This document shows, in pieces, positions 1 through 8,402 of a stretch of DNA of 64,000 nt. This DNA comes from Natrinema sp046097095 (GTDB lineage: Archaea > Halobacteriota > Halobacteria > Halobacteriales > Natrialbaceae): the NCBI RefSeq assembly GCF_046097095.1, contig NZ_CP175698.1, positions 310,001-374,000 on the forward strand. Direction: 5' to 3'. The notes below the pieces were generated by a model. That model made no database searches. It was not told where the DNA came from and saw only the letters and a list, made by a program, of their open reading frames with translations. The translations under genes were made by a program, and so were the position numbers. Position 1 is the stretch's first letter. Each line of letters begins with the position of its first letter.

Positions 1-1
1 G

Positions 2-1033
2 ACCACTGTACAGGAGTCGGCCGCCCAGTGTGAGTATCCGCTTACGATCTCTGACGCGACCGGTGAGAACGTCACGATCGAGAGCGAACCCCAGTCCGTC
101 GTGACGCTCTATCCGGGCGATGCACAACTCGCCTATTCGATCGGTGCCGAGGGGAAAGTCGTCGGGATGCCAGTCAGCAAGTACACCGAGTCGCTCGAGG
201 CCGGTGACCGAACCGACATCACCACGGACGACGGCGTTACGCCCGTCGCCGAGAAGATCGTCTCGCTGAATCCGGATGTCGTCCTCGCCGCGAACATCGC
301 CATGTACAATCAGGATCTCCTCGACACGCTCGAGAACGCCGGCATCACGGTCGTCGTCCTCGATACCGCGAACTCGTTCGACGACGTTCGCGAAAATGTC
401 CGCGTGACCGGCGAGGTGATGGGCCACTGCGCGGGGGCCGAAGAGACGATCCAGTGGATGAACGAGCGACTCGAGGTCTTCGAGAACGCGCTCGAAAATG
501 AGTCGAAACCGCTTGCGTACTACGCGAGCGGTCCGGGCGGTTCGACCTTCGGATCGAAGACGTTCCAGCACGACGTGCTCACCACGGCGGGACTCACGAA
601 CCTCGCCGCGTCGACTGGCCAAACCAGCTGGGTACAGATGAATACGGAAGTCATCGTCAACGAAGATCCGAAATGGATCATCTACCCCGATAAGGAACAG
701 TGGACCTCGCCACCGATGGCGGACAGCCTACAGGCGACGACGGCCATGCAGGAAGGTAACACGGTCGCCGTCAATGACAACGCGATGAGCCAGCCTGGAC
801 CGAACGTGGTCTACGCAATCGAGGAAATTGTCAAGCAGGTTCACCCCGAGGTGTACGCCGAGATCGAAGCCGACCTCGAGGCCGTCGACGAGACGTACAG
901 CGACGAGGGTAATTCGACGAGCAACGAATCGGCCGATGACAGCAGCACCGAGAACGCCATCCCCGGATTCAGTGTTCCCGCGGCTACCGTCGCCTTGCTG
1001 GCCGCCACCGGTTTCGTCGCCCGCCGACGATAG
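2..1033 (+). CDS. PGF-CTERM-anchored ABC transporter substrate-binding protein (BtuF-like), 5' partial
   Basis: The frame is open from base 2 to the stop at 1031-1033, so the true start lies left of the window. A GTG at 101 is internal, because clear family sequence (a Cys-containing segment, then TISDATG and ESEPQSVV) precedes it. The visible 343 residues form a two-lobed periplasmic-binding-protein fold of the Fe3+-siderophore/cobalamin (BtuF) type. A Ser/Thr/Asn/Asp-rich linker follows, then a C-terminal PGF tripartite signal: PGF motif, hydrophobic stretch, terminal ARRR. In archaea this signal is processed by archaeosortase A and lipid-anchored outside the cell. The ligand cannot be told from sequence; cobalamin or a metal chelate is the usual guess. 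Permease and ATPase partners are not downstream, so they are probably upstream outside the window. Confidence 0.88.
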   Translation, partial: TTVQESAAQCEYPLTISDATGENVTIESEPQSVVTLYPGDAQLAYSIGAEGKVVGMPVSKYTESLEAGDRTDITTDDGVTPVAEKIVSLNPDVVLAANIAMYNQDLLDTLENAGITVVVLDTANSFDDVRENVRVTGEVMGHCAGAEETIQWMNERLEVFENALENESKPLAYYASGPGGSTFGSKTFQHDVLTTAGLTNLAASTGQTSWVQMNTEVIVNEDPKWIIYPDKEQWTSPPMADSLQATTAMQEGNTVAVNDNAMSQPGPNVVYAIEEIVKQVHPEVYAEIEADLEAVDETYSDEGNSTSNESADDSSTENAIPGFSVPAATVALLAATGFVARRR

Positions 1034-1124
1034 CCTCAAGCCGAACTTTCGCTAGCCGCCATTTCGTTCGAGCCACCGTCTCGCTTTGAAAAGCGTTTAC
1101 TCGCATGACCACTCAGGAAAACGC

Positions 1125-1406
1125 ATGGTCGAGAACGTCATCTGGCCCGCCTATCTCGATGCGACCCTCTCGAGGGCCGAGGGCCGACGCGTGTCGGAGG
1201 ACCTGGCGGTCGAGGAACCGACGGTCGACGAGATCGCGAAGGCCGTCCAGCAGATCGGGTACGACGCCACGATCGAGCGGGACAAGGCCTACTCGCGAGA
1301 GCACTGGGCCGACCGCGGCCGAGTCGTCGTTCGCGGGGCCGACGACTCGTCGAAAAACGACCTCGTACAAGCCGTCGCGGCGTACGTCGTCGCGATGCGC
1401 GAGTGA
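1125..1406 (+). CDS. srp19: Signal recognition particle subunit SRP19
   Basis: This 93-residue protein matches archaeal SRP19, which binds the 7S RNA and helps SRP54 load onto it during membrane protein targeting. It begins MVENVIWPAYLDA and ends in the basic/hydrophobic family core (RGRVVVRGADD). I chose the ATG at 1125, because the upstream in-frame extension from 1086 does not resemble the family. The stop at 1404-1406 is one base before the next gene (Gar1), so the two are probably co-transcribed, a pairing common in haloarchaea. Confidence 0.92.
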   Translation: MVENVIWPAYLDATLSRAEGRRVSEDLAVEEPTVDEIAKAVQQIGYDATIERDKAYSREHWADRGRVVVRGADDSSKNDLVQAVAAYVVAMRE

Positions 1407-1407
1407 G

Positions 1408-1683
1408 ATGCGCCGGGTCGGCGCGGTCGTACGTACCGCACAGGGACTCGCCGTCTTACGCGCGGACGAGGCGGACGGCGATAGCGCGGGTGACGACGGC
1501 GGCGCGGACGCTATCGACGTCCACCGCGACGAGATCGGGACGCCGGTCCTCGACGACTCCCTTGAGGAGGTGGGCCGCGTCGTCGACGTCTTCGGGCCCG
1601 TTTCGCGGCCGTATCTGGCGGTGACGCCGGACGACGGCGTGCATCTGCCGTCGCTGGTCGGGTCGACGCTGTACGCGCGATAG
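1408..1683 (+). CDS. gar1: H/ACA snoRNP component Gar1
   Basis: A 91-residue protein that looks like the archaeal Gar1 beta-barrel, part of the H/ACA guide ribonucleoprotein (with Cbf5, Nop10, L7Ae) that pseudouridylates RNA. The diagnostic part is the central segment with IGTPVLDDSLEEVGRVVDVFGPV followed by PYLAVTP. There is an acidic low-complexity insert around residues 20-35 (ADEADGDSAGDDGG), as often seen in halophile versions. The ATG at 1408 is one base after the SRP19 stop, which supports an operon. Confidence 0.87.
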   Translation: MRRVGAVVRTAQGLAVLRADEADGDSAGDDGGADAIDVHRDEIGTPVLDDSLEEVGRVVDVFGPVSRPYLAVTPDDGVHLPSLVGSTLYAR

Positions 1684-1783
1684 CGCTCCCGTCATCTGCG
1701 ATGCCTCGGCGCGAAACGGCCGAAATCTTCGCTTTCAGGTCGGAGTGGAAAAACCAATAGGAGCGGGGTGCAAACGCCGCGTT

Positions 1784-2833
1784 ATGAACGACCGGACTCG
1801 GGTCCTTGCCGCCGTGGGATTGACGGTACTGCTGTTTCTCGGCGTCCAGCTCGGTTCACTGGCGCTGGTCGAACCCTTCGACGAATCCGGCCGACAGGCC
1901 GTCGAGAACCCACAGAATCCGGCTAACAGTTTCCTCTACGTCGGGCTCATGCTCGTCGCGACCGGGCTCATGCTCGCGGCGTTCAAATACGACCTCGATT
2001 CGCTCATCAGACTCCTCCTCGTCGGCGTCAGCGTGATGATATCGTGGTACGTCTTCGCCGAACTCGTGCCGCCGCTGGTCTCGCCGTTCGTCTCGGACGG
2101 CGTTGCGAGCGGCCTCACGATCGCCGCTTCGCTGGCCGTCGGAGCCGCGCTGTTGCTCTATCCCGAGTGGTACGTCATCGACAGTGCCGGGGTGTTGATG
2201 GGTGCCGGTGCGGCCGCCATGTTCGGGATCAGCTTCGGCCTCCTGCCGGCCCTGCTGTTGCTCTCGGTGTTGGCCGTCTACGACGCCATCAGCGTCTATG
2301 GCACCGAACACATGCTCGACCTCGCGGAAGGCGTGATGGACCTCAAGATCCCCGTCGTCTTCGTCATTCCGACGACGCTCTCCTACTCCTACCTCGCAGC
2401 CGGCAGCACCGAGGACGTACTCGAGAACGACGGCGGCCGGCCGGCCGGCGAAACCGACGGTAGTACCGACGCGAGCGCCGCTGCGAACGCGGAGACCGCC
2501 GCAGATAGCGACGAGGACGACTCGAGTTCTGACGCGTTCGACCGGGATGCCCTGTTCGTCGGCCTGGGCGACGCCGTTATTCCGACGGTGCTCGTCGCTA
2601 GCGCGGCCTCGTTCCTCGACGTCGGAACGATCGCGGTCCCGATGCTCGCGTTGAACCTGCCCGCGCTCGGCGCGTTGCTCGGGACGATCGTCGGCCTCCT
2701 TGTCCTGATGCGCATGGTCCTCGAGGGTCGCGCACACGCCGGGTTGCCGTTACTCAACGGGGGCGCGATCGGTGGGTATCTGCTCGGCGCACTCGCCAGC
2801 GGGCTCTCGGTCGCCAGCGCGATCGGGCTCTGA
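1784..2833 (+). CDS. Presenilin/signal-peptide-peptidase family intramembrane aspartyl protease (A22)
   Basis: 349 residues with about nine hydrophobic segments. The intramembrane aspartyl protease signatures are present: YD (Asp167, in LAVYDAISVYG), GLGD (Asp263, in FVGLGDAVIP) and a PAL-like motif as LPLLNG near residues 321-326. Between the two catalytic segments lies an acidic Ser/Asp-rich loop (residues about 207-255), comparable in place to the large loop of presenilins. Family knowledge says these cleave transmembrane helices of other proteins; the substrate here is unknown. The ATG at 1784 is preferred to a GTG at 1745 because hydrophobic sequence begins soon after it. Confidence 0.88.
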   Translation: MNDRTRVLAAVGLTVLLFLGVQLGSLALVEPFDESGRQAVENPQNPANSFLYVGLMLVATGLMLAAFKYDLDSLIRLLLVGVSVMISWYVFAELVPPLVSPFVSDGVASGLTIAASLAVGAALLLYPEWYVIDSAGVLMGAGAAAMFGISFGLLPALLLLSVLAVYDAISVYGTEHMLDLAEGVMDLKIPVVFVIPTTLSYSYLAAGSTEDVLENDGGRPAGETDGSTDASAAANAETAADSDEDDSSSDAFDRDALFVGLGDAVIPTVLVASAASFLDVGTIAVPMLALNLPALGALLGTIVGLLVLMRMVLEGRAHAGLPLLNGGAIGGYLLGALASGLSVASAIGL

Positions 2834-2966
2834 GCCCGGTCGATCGACGCTCCGTTGTGTTCCGTCTCGATCCGTTCTGTCTCAACCCGTTCTCTGGTCC
2901 TCCGATACTCGGAGCCGGCCGTCACGGCCGTGACCACGGAGACGCGCGACGGCGTTCGCTCGCCGC

Positions 2967-4511
2967 TCACTCGCTCGACGGCAGCCGATAGGTCGCCCCG
3001 TCGTCCGTGTCTTGCACTTCGATGCCGAGCGCCGCGAGCTCGTCGCGCAACTCGTCGGCGCGCTCGTAGTTGCCCGCCGCTCGCTCGCGCTCGCGCACCT
3101 CGAGAAGGAGATCGACTACGTCGCCCGCAAGCGCCGCGGTGCCGGTCGTGTCGCCCGTAAAGGAGAGACCGAGTACGCCGCCCAATTCCTCGAGGGTCTC
3201 GACGGCCCGTCGGAGGCCCCGATAATCGTAGCTCGCCGGGCTATCGTCGCTCCCCTCGTCGGCGTCGCCCTCGGTGTTGGCGTCGACCGACTCGAGGTGG
3301 CGGTTGACCGCCGTGACGACCGACAGCAGCGCGGACTGCGCTTCTCGGGTATTGAAGTCGTCGTTCATCGCGGTCGCGAACGCCTCGCGCGCGCCGTCGA
3401 CTTCGTCGCGGAGCCTCCCGTCGTCGGCCTTCGAACTCGCGGCGGGCGAGTCGAGCGCCTCGACGGCCGCCTCGTAGCCCCGTTCTAAGCGATCCCAGCG
3501 CTCCTCGGCCTCGGCGATCGTCTCGTCGGAGTAGAGCTGTTTGCTGTTGTACGAGCCGGCCGTGAGGAACGTCCGCACGATATTCGTCCCCCAGCGATCG
3601 ACCGCTTCGTCGACCGTGACGAAGTTGCCCAGACTCGAGGACATCTTCTCGTCGTCCATCTGGAACAGTTCGCAGTGGAGCCAGTACGTCGCGAACTCGT
3701 GGTCCGTCGCGGCTTCGGACTGGGCGATCTCGTTTTCGTGGTGGGGAAAGACCAGATCGCGGCCGCCGACGTGGATGTCGAGGGTCTCGCCGAGGTGGGT
3801 CATGCTCATCGCCGAGCACTCGATGTGCCAGCCGGGCCGGCCCTCGCCCCACGGCGAGTCCCACGTGAGGGCCGTCTCGCAGGCCTCATCGGCGGGCACA
3901 GCGCCCTCGTGGCGGTGCTCTTCGATGGCCTCGGGATCGACGCCGCCGGCCTTCCAGAGTGCGAAGTCGGCCGAGTTGCGCTTCTCGGAGCGCTCGTCGG
4001 GGTCGCCCTGTGATTCGATCTCGTCGAGTTCCTGATTCGAGAGTTTGCCGTAGTCGTCGAAGCCGGTCACGTCGAAGTAGACCGAGCCGTTCGACTCGTA
4101 GGCGTAGCCTTTCTCGAGTAAGGTCTCCACGAGGTCGATGATCTCCGGAACGTGCTCGGAGACGCGGGGGTAGACCTCCGCCCGGCGGAGGTTCAGCGAG
4201 CGCATGTCCTCGATCGTCCGCTGAACGTAGCTCTCGGCGACCTCGCTCTCGCTGTCGCCGAGGTCGTCTTCGCCGACGCGGGCGACGATCTTCTCGTTGA
4301 CGTCGGTGAAGTTCTCGACGTGACGCACGTCGTAGCCGAGGTGCTCGAGCCAGCGGTGCATGACGTCGACGTGAACCCACGACCGCGCGTGGCCCAGATG
4401 GGGCGGGTCAGAGACCGTCAGGCCGCAGTAGTACAGGAGAACGTTCTCGGGGTCCTGCGGCTCGAACGGCTCTTTCTCGCCCGTCAACGTGTTCGTCACG
4501 TGCAGGGTCAT
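2967..4511 (-). CDS. cysS: Cysteinyl-tRNA synthetase
   Basis: 514 residues, full length for a class I synthetase that charges tRNA-Cys. The first zinc-binding Cys (Cys29, LYYCGLTV) is followed by the HIGH box as HLGH at 38-41. The ADVWLH-type region contains GGRDLVFPHHENEIAQSEA, and the KMSKS loop reads KMSSSLGN. The C-terminal helical anticodon-binding region carries an acidic insert (TEGDADEGSDD). It begins with ATG at 4511 and is transcribed away from the DUF7344 regulator at 4794. Confidence 0.97.
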   Translation of the reverse strand: MTLHVTNTLTGEKEPFEPQDPENVLLYYCGLTVSDPPHLGHARSWVHVDVMHRWLEHLGYDVRHVENFTDVNEKIVARVGEDDLGDSESEVAESYVQRTIEDMRSLNLRRAEVYPRVSEHVPEIIDLVETLLEKGYAYESNGSVYFDVTGFDDYGKLSNQELDEIESQGDPDERSEKRNSADFALWKAGGVDPEAIEEHRHEGAVPADEACETALTWDSPWGEGRPGWHIECSAMSMTHLGETLDIHVGGRDLVFPHHENEIAQSEAATDHEFATYWLHCELFQMDDEKMSSSLGNFVTVDEAVDRWGTNIVRTFLTAGSYNSKQLYSDETIAEAEERWDRLERGYEAAVEALDSPAASSKADDGRLRDEVDGAREAFATAMNDDFNTREAQSALLSVVTAVNRHLESVDANTEGDADEGSDDSPASYDYRGLRRAVETLEELGGVLGLSFTGDTTGTAALAGDVVDLLLEVRERERAAGNYERADELRDELAALGIEVQDTDDGATYRLPSSE

Positions 4512-4793
4512 TATGAGTACGCTCGCTTCGCCCGGACGAAAGTTAAACGATGTGATGGCGCTCGAGCGCCGCGTTCGCCCGCGTACTGCGAGTCGGACGG
4601 GTTCGTCAGAACCTCTTTTCCGTCCTTGCCGACGGATCGAGTACGTGCCAACCCGCGACGCCGTCTGGCTCGGCGGTGAACGAGACCGTCGGTCGCCTGA
4701 CCCGGACGGTATCGGCTGATCGGTTCGGTGGACGAAACTGAACTAATCGGCTGGTCCCTAGCAATTAAGTGCGCGATTCCGGAACAGACCCGT

Positions 4794-5630
4794 ATGGACT
4801 CCCACGAGGACCGGGTGATCCGTCTCATCGCCGAGCGTCGAAATCGGGCCATTCTGTCGATCCTCAACGACGCTGCGCGATCGCTCGCCGTCACTGAACT
4901 CGCCGAACGACTCGCCGAGAGCGATGCGTTCGGGACCGCCGACATCGACCGCCAGCGAGTGACGCTGTCGCTGCACCACAAGGAATTACCGCGACTCGAC
5001 GAGGTCGGGCTCATCAACTACGACCCCGAGACGAACGTCGTGTCGTACGAAACGTATCCGTCGGTCAGCGCCGAATGGCTGGAACTCGAGATGATCGACG
5101 AACTGCTCTCGTGTTTCGAAGCCGGAACGGCCGCGACCGACGACACCGTCGGCATACTCGAGGACCGCGAAGACGTGGTCGAATACGGCCGGTATCTCGT
5201 CGACGAGGCCGACGAGGAACTGTTCTGTATGTACGTCAGTCCCGATCTCTTCGAAGAAGCGTGCATTCAAAGTGTCCGCGACGCGATCGGACGCGGCGTC
5301 GCAGTGTCGATGGGGACCCACGATTCGACGGTCCGCGAACTCGCGCGAACCCAGTTGCCGGAGGCGACGGTCTGGGAGCCACAACTCGACTGGCTGAACG
5401 ATACCGGCCAACGACCGACCGTCGGCCGGCTCGTGTTCACGGACCGCGAGAAGCTTATGATCGCTCTACTCGACGAGACGGCTGCCGACGGAATGATAGA
5501 GCGAGCGATCGTCTGTGACGGTGCGGACAACCCCCTGGTCGTTTTCGTTCGCGAGCTACTGGGGCCCCGCCTCGACCACCTCGATTACCAGAACGAAGAC
5601 CTACTGGACGCGCTGCCGTTCGAGCCGTGA
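4794..5630 (+). CDS. DUF7344 winged-helix transcriptional regulator with TrmB/PLD-like effector domain
   Basis: 278 residues. Residues 1-90 form a haloarchaeal DUF7344-type winged helix (NRAILSILNDAARSLAVTEL, then LSLHHKELPRLDEVGLINYD). Residues about 115-265 form an alpha/beta effector domain resembling the TrmB C-terminal (PLD-like) domain. That half is clearly paralogous to the C-terminal half of the protein at 23537-24751; both share ATVWEPQ/AVVWEPQ, the VGRLVF.DRE box and a terminal LLG.RL segment. The ATG at 4794 is preferred to the GTG at 4728. It is probably a DNA-binding regulator; its targets and ligand are unknown. Confidence 0.75.
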   Translation: MDSHEDRVIRLIAERRNRAILSILNDAARSLAVTELAERLAESDAFGTADIDRQRVTLSLHHKELPRLDEVGLINYDPETNVVSYETYPSVSAEWLELEMIDELLSCFEAGTAATDDTVGILEDREDVVEYGRYLVDEADEELFCMYVSPDLFEEACIQSVRDAIGRGVAVSMGTHDSTVRELARTQLPEATVWEPQLDWLNDTGQRPTVGRLVFTDREKLMIALLDETAADGMIERAIVCDGADNPLVVFVRELLGPRLDHLDYQNEDLLDALPFEP

Positions 5631-5639
5631 CGTGTCCCG

Positions 5640-6164
5640 TCAGCCGTCCCGTGTGCCGACGCACTCGAGCGCTGCCTCGATCAGCCGAAGTGCGTTCGCC
5701 CCCTCGCGTCGGTCGACCACGACCACCATCGTCCCGTCTGCAACAGCCGCTGCGTTCGGCGAAAGCCCCTCGATCGAGAGTCGCGCGAGCACGTCGGCGA
5801 GCGCAGCCGTTTCCACGTCGCCGGTCGCGACGATTGCCGTCCGGTCGCCACTGTCGGGACCGAACGCTGCGCCGCCGACGGTGACGAGCGCGTCTTCGGT
5901 CGCGCCTCTAACGTCCGCCCCGTCCTCGCTGCCCTCGAGCGGGCCGATCCCGCTTTCCATTCGAATTCGAACCGCTCGAGAGTCGGTCTCGTAGGCCGGT
6001 AACTCGTCTGCATACCGGCGCAGCGCCGTCGCGACCGCGTCGGGCTCACCGTCGATATCGAGATAGCGAGCGGCGGCGGTATAGTTGACGACGCCGGCCC
6101 GCAGCGCGGTCCGGAGGAACGAGTGCCGGTCGACCGCTCGGCGCGTCTCGGCTGCCAGTGACAT
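5640..6164 (-). CDS. Conserved haloarchaeal protein, possible DUF7523 family
   Basis: 174 residues. The ATG at 6164 starts the sequence MSLAAETRRAVDRHSF; the frame is open further upstream, but that part is rich in Arg and Ser and looks non-coding. The N-terminal 45 residues look helical (RAGVVNYTAAARYLD). The rest is an alternating alpha/beta pattern with VVVVDRREGANALRLIEAAL at the end, reminiscent of an ACT-like fold. I recall this pattern as DUF7523, but cannot verify the number. It ends ten bases from the convergent DUF7344 regulator and shares an upstream region with the divergent NifU-domain gene. Function unknown. Confidence 0.7.
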   Translation of the reverse strand: MSLAAETRRAVDRHSFLRTALRAGVVNYTAAARYLDIDGEPDAVATALRRYADELPAYETDSRAVRIRMESGIGPLEGSEDGADVRGATEDALVTVGGAAFGPDSGDRTAIVATGDVETAALADVLARLSIEGLSPNAAAVADGTMVVVVDRREGANALRLIEAALECVGTRDG

Positions 6165-6300
6165 AGCCAAAGCGCGCGTCTCGAGCCGGCATAAAGTCGC
6201 CGTCATCCGGTCGGCACTGATGCGGGACGGCTCGAAACGTCGGCGACGGCTCGCGGCGAAATCCGTTCGCGCCGCCTCGAGGCGGAACCGGCTCGACCGA

Positions 6301-6310
6301 CAGTATATAC
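6301..6310 (+). promoter_or_regulatory. TATA-like element for the NifU-domain gene
   Basis: CAGTATATAC lies with its centre about 28 bases before the ATG at 6334. That is the spacing expected for a leaderless haloarchaeal transcript, and it supports that start codon. Confidence 0.55.
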
Positions 6311-6333
6311 CGTTCCAGATCCTGGTCCCTGGT

Positions 6334-6660
6334 ATGAGCGAGTCCGAGTCCGAGCAGTCCCCCGAAGACGCCGTCCGCGATGCGGTATCGCTGTTCCTCC
6401 GGCGAAACTTCCCGCAGATCGAACTGCACGGCGGCGACTCCTCGATCACCGATCTCGACCTCGAGGAGCGCCGCGTCGCGATCAACCTGAGCGGTGCGTG
6501 CAACGGCTGTGGCGTCAGTTCGATGACGACCCAGGCGATCCGCCAGCGCCTGCCGGCCGAGATCGACGCGATCGACCACGTGTCCGTCAGCACCGGCTTC
6601 GACGGGCTGGCCGAGGAGAGCGCGTCGGGACCGGACGTGCCGGACGACGTTCCGTTCTGA
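6334..6660 (+). CDS. NifU C-terminal-domain Fe-S scaffold/carrier protein
   Basis: 108 residues with the NifU C-terminal (Nfu) domain: FLRRNFPQIELHGGD, a core LSGACNGCGVSSMTT with Cys56 and Cys59 forming the CxxC that holds a transient [4Fe-4S] cluster, and a terminal region dominated by Asp and Pro. Nfu proteins carry assembled clusters to target enzymes. The next gene encodes a BolA protein, another Fe-S partner family, so the two may act together. A TATA-like box at 6301-6310 fits the ATG at 6334. Confidence 0.88.
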   Translation: MSESESEQSPEDAVRDAVSLFLRRNFPQIELHGGDSSITDLDLEERRVAINLSGACNGCGVSSMTTQAIRQRLPAEIDAIDHVSVSTGFDGLAEESASGPDVPDDVPF

Positions 6661-6747
6661 ACGGGCACCGTCGTTCCCAGTAGCGACGCTTCGACAACCC
6701 CTGCCGAGACCGCGGTGCTTTTGCCGCGAGCGGCGTATTCCTCGCAT

Positions 6748-7008
6748 ATGAAGCCAGCAGCCGTCGAGGAACTCATCGAGTCGAACCTCGAAGACGCCGA
6801 GGCAACGGTCACGCACGCCCGAGACGAACACGACGAGGACCATCTCGCCGCCACGGTCGTCTCGCCAGTCTTCGAGGACCTGCCGCTGGTCCAGCAACAC
6901 CAGCAGGTGTACGACAGCCTCGGCGAGCACATGACGACCGACATCCACGCCCTCGAGCTGTCGACGTACACGCCCGCGGAGTACGACGACCTCGAGGCCG
7001 ATCAGTAG
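6748..7008 (+). CDS. BolA family protein
   Basis: 86 residues starting at the ATG at 6748. It shows the BolA fold pattern: an N-terminal helix (VEELIESNLEDAEATV), a VSP.FEDLPLVQQHQQVYDSL segment that replaces the usual FxGxxxxxRHR region, and a C-terminal strand (IHALELSTYTP). BolA proteins pair with monothiol glutaredoxins or Nfu proteins in Fe-S trafficking. The spacing of 87 bases from the NifU-domain gene suggests a shared role, not necessarily one transcript. Confidence 0.85.
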   Translation: MKPAAVEELIESNLEDAEATVTHARDEHDEDHLAATVVSPVFEDLPLVQQHQQVYDSLGEHMTTDIHALELSTYTPAEYDDLEADQ

Positions 7009-7009
7009 C

Positions 7010-7822
7010 TCACTGGTCCGGCCACTCGTCGGCCGCGAGGGGATCGCCCTCGAGGAAGGCCGCGATGCCCTCGTTCGCGTCGTCGGTCACACAGAGGGCC
7101 GCGAACCGTCCGTTCGAATAGTCGAGCGCCTCGTCGTACTCCATCTCGACCATCTCGTAGAACGTTTCCTTGCCCGATTGGATCGCCATCGGGCTCTTCG
7201 ATGCGATCGTTTCGGCGAGGGTCTCGGCCGCCTCGAGGTGCTCGCCCTCGGGGACGACGCGGTTGAGCAGCCCCCACTCAAGGGCCGTCTCAGCGTCGAT
7301 CAGGTCTCCGGTCAGAAGCAATTCGAGACACCGCTTTCTGGTGAGGGTCGTCGTCAGCGGTACGGCCGGTCCCATACAGAATAGGCCGACTTTAGGTGCC
7401 GTCGCGCCGAACTGGGTCCCCTCCGCGGCCACGGCGAGGTCACAGGCCGCGACGAGCCCGATTCCGTTGGCGGCCGCGTGGCCGTGAGCCGCGGTGATCA
7501 CGGGGGTTCGTATCTCAGTCAGGGTGTGAAACGGCTCCTCCATCCGCATCACCCACTCCTCGTATTCCGCCTCGGTCCCGTAATCGCCGTGTTCGGAGAG
7601 GTCGATCCCGGCCGAGAAGGTCTCGCCCGCCCCGTGGACGACGATCGCTCGGACCTCGGACGCCTCGTCAAACGCGTGGAGTGCGTCGTCGAGATCTCGT
7701 GCGAGGCCGGTGCTGAACGTATTCATCGCCTCGGGTCTGGAGAGCGCAATCTGGCCGACGTGACCGTCGCGACTGATTTCGACGTGCTCCCACTGGTCGG
7801 TACTAGGGTGGTCAGATGTCAT
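7010..7822 (-). CDS. Enoyl-CoA hydratase/isomerase family protein, ECHDC3-like, lacking both catalytic Glu
   Basis: 270 residues of crotonase fold: CoA-binding AGIDLSEHG, oxyanion-hole region AAHGHAAANGIGLVAACDLAVA, then VGLFCMGPAVPLTT. The positions that hold the two catalytic glutamates of classical hydratases read Gly (ANGIGL) and Lys (APKVGLF). This matches the ECHDC3-like branch, whose members have a GLFCS/M-type segment. It is therefore probably not a standard crotonyl-CoA hydratase; the reaction is unknown. The start is the ATG at 7822, and it converges with bolA with a one-base gap. Confidence 0.85.
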   Translation of the reverse strand: MTSDHPSTDQWEHVEISRDGHVGQIALSRPEAMNTFSTGLARDLDDALHAFDEASEVRAIVVHGAGETFSAGIDLSEHGDYGTEAEYEEWVMRMEEPFHTLTEIRTPVITAAHGHAAANGIGLVAACDLAVAAEGTQFGATAPKVGLFCMGPAVPLTTTLTRKRCLELLLTGDLIDAETALEWGLLNRVVPEGEHLEAAETLAETIASKSPMAIQSGKETFYEMVEMEYDEALDYSNGRFAALCVTDDANEGIAAFLEGDPLAADEWPDQ

Positions 7823-7907
7823 CCCTGAGCGATTCGTCCGAGAGTGTGTTAAATGTCACCAATGGACGGTAGCCTCGTCTCGAGCGAGCCATCCTCACCG
7901 AACCGTA

Positions 7908-7916
7908 GCTTTATCC
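7908..7916 (+). promoter_or_regulatory. TATA-like element for the first PH-domain gene pair
   Basis: GCTTTATCC is centred 28 bases before the ATG at 7940 but only 22 before the ATG at 7934, so it favours 7940 as the leaderless start. Confidence 0.45.
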
Positions 7917-7939
7917 ATCAGTATTGACACGTTATGCGT

Positions 7940-8401
7940 ATGGAGTCCCTCCATCCACGCATCAGGCTGCTCTGGATCGCGCGCGGGGCGCTCGCCGCGA
8001 TCGTCCTCGGCGTCGTCCTCGCCGCCGTCGACCAGTGGCAGGTAGCTGTTCCGATGCCGGTAATCGTCGGCGTCGTCGCACTTGGATTGCTCCTCGGTGC
8101 CGGCTACGCCGTTCGGCTGTATCGGGTCTGGCGGTTCGAACTGCAGGACGACGCCCTCTATCTGGAGCGCGGCGTCGTCACCTTCGTCGAGACCGCCGTC
8201 CCGTTCGTCCGCGTCCAGCACGTCGACACCCAGTTCGGCCCGATCGAGCGGGTGCTCGGCCTCTCGAGCGTCGTGGTTTACACGGCCGGTTCCCGGAACG
8301 CCGACGTTCGCATTCCGGGCCTGACGCCCGACCGGGCGCGGAGCCTGCAGGACACGCTTCGCGAACTGGCCGTCGAGAGCGAAGCCGAGGACGCCGTCTA
8401 G
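7940..8401 (+). CDS. PH domain-containing membrane protein, YdbS-like (copy 1, small subunit)
   Basis: 153 residues. Two transmembrane helices lie at about 10-30 and 35-58. A bacterial PH (bPH2, YdbS/YdbT) domain follows, with WRFELQDDALYLERGVVTFVETAVPFVRVQHVDTQFGPIERVLGLSSV and a C-terminal LTPDRARSLQDTLRELA. I start at the second ATG (7940), because the paralogue at 14908 begins at the equivalent residue (MESLHPRIRLLW versus MERLTPRVRIVW) and the TATA spacing agrees. It is separated by one base from the larger PH-domain gene. In bacteria such paired proteins sit in the membrane; the function is not established. Confidence 0.85.
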   Translation: MESLHPRIRLLWIARGALAAIVLGVVLAAVDQWQVAVPMPVIVGVVALGLLLGAGYAVRLYRVWRFELQDDALYLERGVVTFVETAVPFVRVQHVDTQFGPIERVLGLSSVVVYTAGSRNADVRIPGLTPDRARSLQDTLRELAVESEAEDAV

Positions 8402-8402
8402 C

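Noticed and set aside
728..1039. Open frame on the minus strand inside the substrate-binding protein gene
   Set aside because: It is the complement of a real gene; its product is Arg/Val/Gly-rich without family similarity.
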